Assembly (NCBI GenBank): GCA_002358835.1
Contig: DEPP01000135.1
Location: 1-9,781, forward strand
Length of the DNA stretch: 9,781 nt
Direction of reading: 5' to 3'
From: Bacteroidales bacterium UBA3389
GTDB taxonomy: Bacteria; Bacteroidota; Bacteroidia; Bacteroidales; P3
Both the position numbers and the translations under genes were made by a program. This document shows, piece by piece, positions 8,518-9,781 of this stretch. The first letter of the stretch is position 1; every line of letters starts with the position of its first letter. The notes under the pieces were generated by a model, which saw only the letters and a program-made list of their open reading frames with translations, ran no database searches and was not told where the DNA came from.

Positions 8518-9504
8518 TCAATCTGCAATAGAGAATGTATCTTGCTTTTGTTGTTCGGACTGAACAAAGGTTAGCTTTCTGCCTGCTTGGTTCAAGGCTT
8601 CTCGATTGCAGTTCCGATATCCTATGACGTAGTTTATGTCTTTTGGATTTACGATTATCTTTTTTGTTTCTTTGGGTAAGGAAAACAATCTTTCGTTCCA
8701 AATTTTGCTTAACACAAATTCTCTAAACGAGACATGAAATGGCCCTGCTATAAGGTCTTTTCCGCTTATCAGACCTTCACTCGGGTGCAATCCAACCCTC
8801 AAAATCGTTATGCCTGCTTTTTGAAAGATTTTATAAATTTCTGCACTCCATTCTACTGCTTGCGGAATAGTCAATGGAGTATAGGCATTTTGGTTATACA
8901 AGTCTGCCAATTTGGTGTTTGGAATGACGAGTGTGGGATATATTCTTGTGTTATCGGCTCCGAGTTCAACGATTTTATTGGCTGTTTGCTTGGAGCGTTC
9001 CATTGTATCCAAGGGTAAACCTATCATCATTTGAAGTCCGAGCGAGAAGCCGTGCTTTTTAATCAACTCTGATGCCTTCTCGACATCTCTAACACTGTGT
9101 CCGCGTTCGCAATACTGCAATACTTCATCGCAAAGCGACTGTGCTCCCAGCTCTATCGTCTTTACATTGTATTGTTTCAACATCTGCAGAATCTCTTCAT
9201 TGATGTAATCGGGACGTGTTGAGAGTCTGATGCCGTCTATCAAGCCTTGCTCTATGTAAGGTTGCACTGTGGCAAGATATTCTCTTTGTTGAGCAATTTC
9301 TATTCCTGTAAAACTGCCTCCGAAAAAAGCCAACTCAACTTCGCATGGACGTTTGAACGTAGCCAAATGCTGCTCTATTATGTCTTTTACTTCTTCGGTT
9401 GTAACAGGTTCCAATTGCCCCGAGATATGTCTTTGATTGCAATAAATACAACGATTAGGGCAAGCAAGCTCCGGAATAAATACAGGAATGTTATAATGTT
9501 TCAT
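8518..9504 (-). CDS. Elp3-like radical SAM protein
   Basis: Radical SAM enzyme binding a 4Fe-4S cluster and S-adenosylmethionine; the reaction is unknown. The 328-residue protein has the cluster motif CPNRCIYC (Cys15, Cys19, Cys22, CxxxCxxC) near its N terminus, after the strand IPVFIPELA; the radical SAM Gly-rich segment AFFGGSFTG (59-67); LSTRPDYI (94-101), ELGAQSL (118-124) and MMIGLPLDT (159-167), all landmarks of the Elp3/COG1243-type catalytic domain. The C-terminal region ends without a GNAT acetyltransferase domain, which true Elp3 needs for tRNA wobble-uridine modification, so it is the short Elp3-like family seen in many anaerobes. It likely acts in the cytosol, perhaps on RNA (inference). 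Start ATG at 9502-9504 is directly preceded by a small palindrome. Alternatives such as HemN/HemW coproporphyrinogen enzymes or YhcC-type proteins are less likely, given the GGSFTG and LSTRPDY blocks and the CxxxCxxC spacing. Confidence 0.9.
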   Translation of the reverse strand: MKHYNIPVFIPELACPNRCIYCNQRHISGQLEPVTTEEVKDIIEQHLATFKRPCEVELAFFGGSFTGIEIAQQREYLATVQPYIEQGLIDGIRLSTRPDYINEEILQMLKQYNVKTIELGAQSLCDEVLQYCERGHSVRDVEKASELIKKHGFSLGLQMMIGLPLDTMERSKQTANKIVELGADNTRIYPTLVIPNTKLADLYNQNAYTPLTIPQAVEWSAEIYKIFQKAGITILRVGLHPSEGLISGKDLIAGPFHVSFREFVLSKIWNERLFSLPKETKKIIVNPKDINYVIGYRNCNREALNQAGRKLTFVQSEQQKQDTFSIAD

Positions 9505-9505
9505 G

Positions 9506-9525
9506 CGAAATTATTATCTATTTCG
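9506..9525. repeat. Palindrome abutting the radical SAM start codon
   Basis: CGAAAT (9506-9511) and ATTTCG (9520-9525) form a perfect 6-bp inverted pair with an 8-base interval, ending one base before the start codon on the minus strand. In the mRNA it could form a hairpin over the ribosome-loading region. Low GC makes it weak, and chance is possible. No TAnnTTTG promoter box was found in this spacer. Confidence 0.35.
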
Positions 9526-9619
9526 GTGGTTTCCTATCAAAAAGAATTGAACTTGTAATCCGAATCTGCAAATTGTATTGGAGTTTTCTCTTTTTGAATC
9601 GAGTAAACAAAAAAACAAA

Positions 9620-9655
9620 AAAAGGTGTGCCGAATATACTTTCGACACACCTTTT
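9620..9655 (-). terminator. Intrinsic terminator of the Gly-Tyr tail gene
   Basis: AAAAGGTGTG (9620-9629) pairs with CACACCTTTT (9646-9655) and the inner CGAA (9631-9634) with TTCG (9641-9644), with one C/A mismatch and a 6-base loop. On the minus strand the stem is followed by a long T-rich run (complement of the A-run at 9608-9623), the expected pattern for the gene ending at 9664, eight bases away. Confidence 0.88.
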
Positions 9656-9663
9656 ATCATATT

Positions 9664-9781
9664 TTACTTCTTACGATTTCGTTTGCTTCTTTCTTTTAGC
9701 ATTGCTTCTTTATCTTCCTCGAAATAGCCGTAACCGTATCCGTAACCATAGCCTTTTCCATAGCCATAGCCACCATAACCG
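9664..9781 (-). CDS. C-terminal end of a Gly-Tyr-tailed protein, probable Wzc-type tyrosine autokinase
   Basis: Only the last 38 codons and the TAA stop are in the window; the gene enters from the right edge. The visible part is a run of alternating Gly and Tyr (eight Tyr in the first 19 residues, interrupted by one Lys and a GG), then FEEDKEAMLKE and a basic end RSKRNRKK. A C-terminal tyrosine cluster is the autophosphorylation tail of bacterial BY-kinases (Wzc/GumC type), which control capsule or exopolysaccharide chain export from the inner membrane, and Bacteroidetes members often have YGYGYG-type tails. That assignment is inferred from the tail alone: the Walker motifs and membrane segments would lie outside the window. 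Other Gly-Tyr-rich proteins cannot be excluded. A strong terminator follows, so this is the last gene of its transcript. Confidence 0.6.
   Translation of the reverse strand, partial: GYGGYGYGKGYGYGYGYGYFEEDKEAMLKERSKRNRKK

Overview
The window reads as a chromosomal segment of an AT-rich Bacteroidetes genome, most likely order Bacteroidales. Three things point there: the protein families (Bacteroidetes-style DUF58 protein, ferredoxin-free LuxC-type acyl-CoA reductase, OmpA-like/TPR lipoprotein with the ASPEG signature); exact TAnnTTTG promoter -7 boxes in front of four genes; and the general lack of strong Shine-Dalgarno sequences (groES is the exception). I see no mobile element, CRISPR array, tRNA, rRNA or phage gene. 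Most of it is ordinary core and accessory chromosome.

Layout. Positions 1-1111 (minus strand): the 5' part of groEL, cut by the window edge, preceded by groES and a leader with a candidate sigma-54 (-24/-12) promoter. Positions 1112-3736 (minus): valS, complete, with its own terminator; its promoter lies in a 225-bp divergent spacer shared with trx. Positions 3962-5287 (plus): thioredoxin, a long hairpin terminator, then a DUF58 (MoxR/VWA-associated) gene that starts 11 bases after the hairpin's T-run. Positions 5387-7219 (plus): a 610-residue lipoprotein with an OmpA-like domain and C-terminal TPR helices. Positions 7220-7400: a convergent spacer with a bidirectional terminator and a cluster of CTTCGTT repeats. 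Positions 7401-8396 (minus): LuxC-type acyl-CoA reductase. Positions 8518-9504 (minus): Elp3-like radical SAM protein. Positions 9664-9781 (minus): the last 38 codons of a protein with a Gly-Tyr tail, probably a polysaccharide-type tyrosine autokinase, followed by a strong terminator.

The genes do not form one pathway. groES-groEL is an operon; the others look like single-gene units, most with a recognisable promoter or terminator. No spacer without a gene exceeds 300 bases. I found no convincing new multi-gene system. The best leads are the sigma-54-like promoter on groESL, the helically spaced repeat cluster at 7319-7390, the OmpA-like domain lacking the usual peptidoglycan-binding Asp, and the isolated DUF58 and LuxC-type genes.
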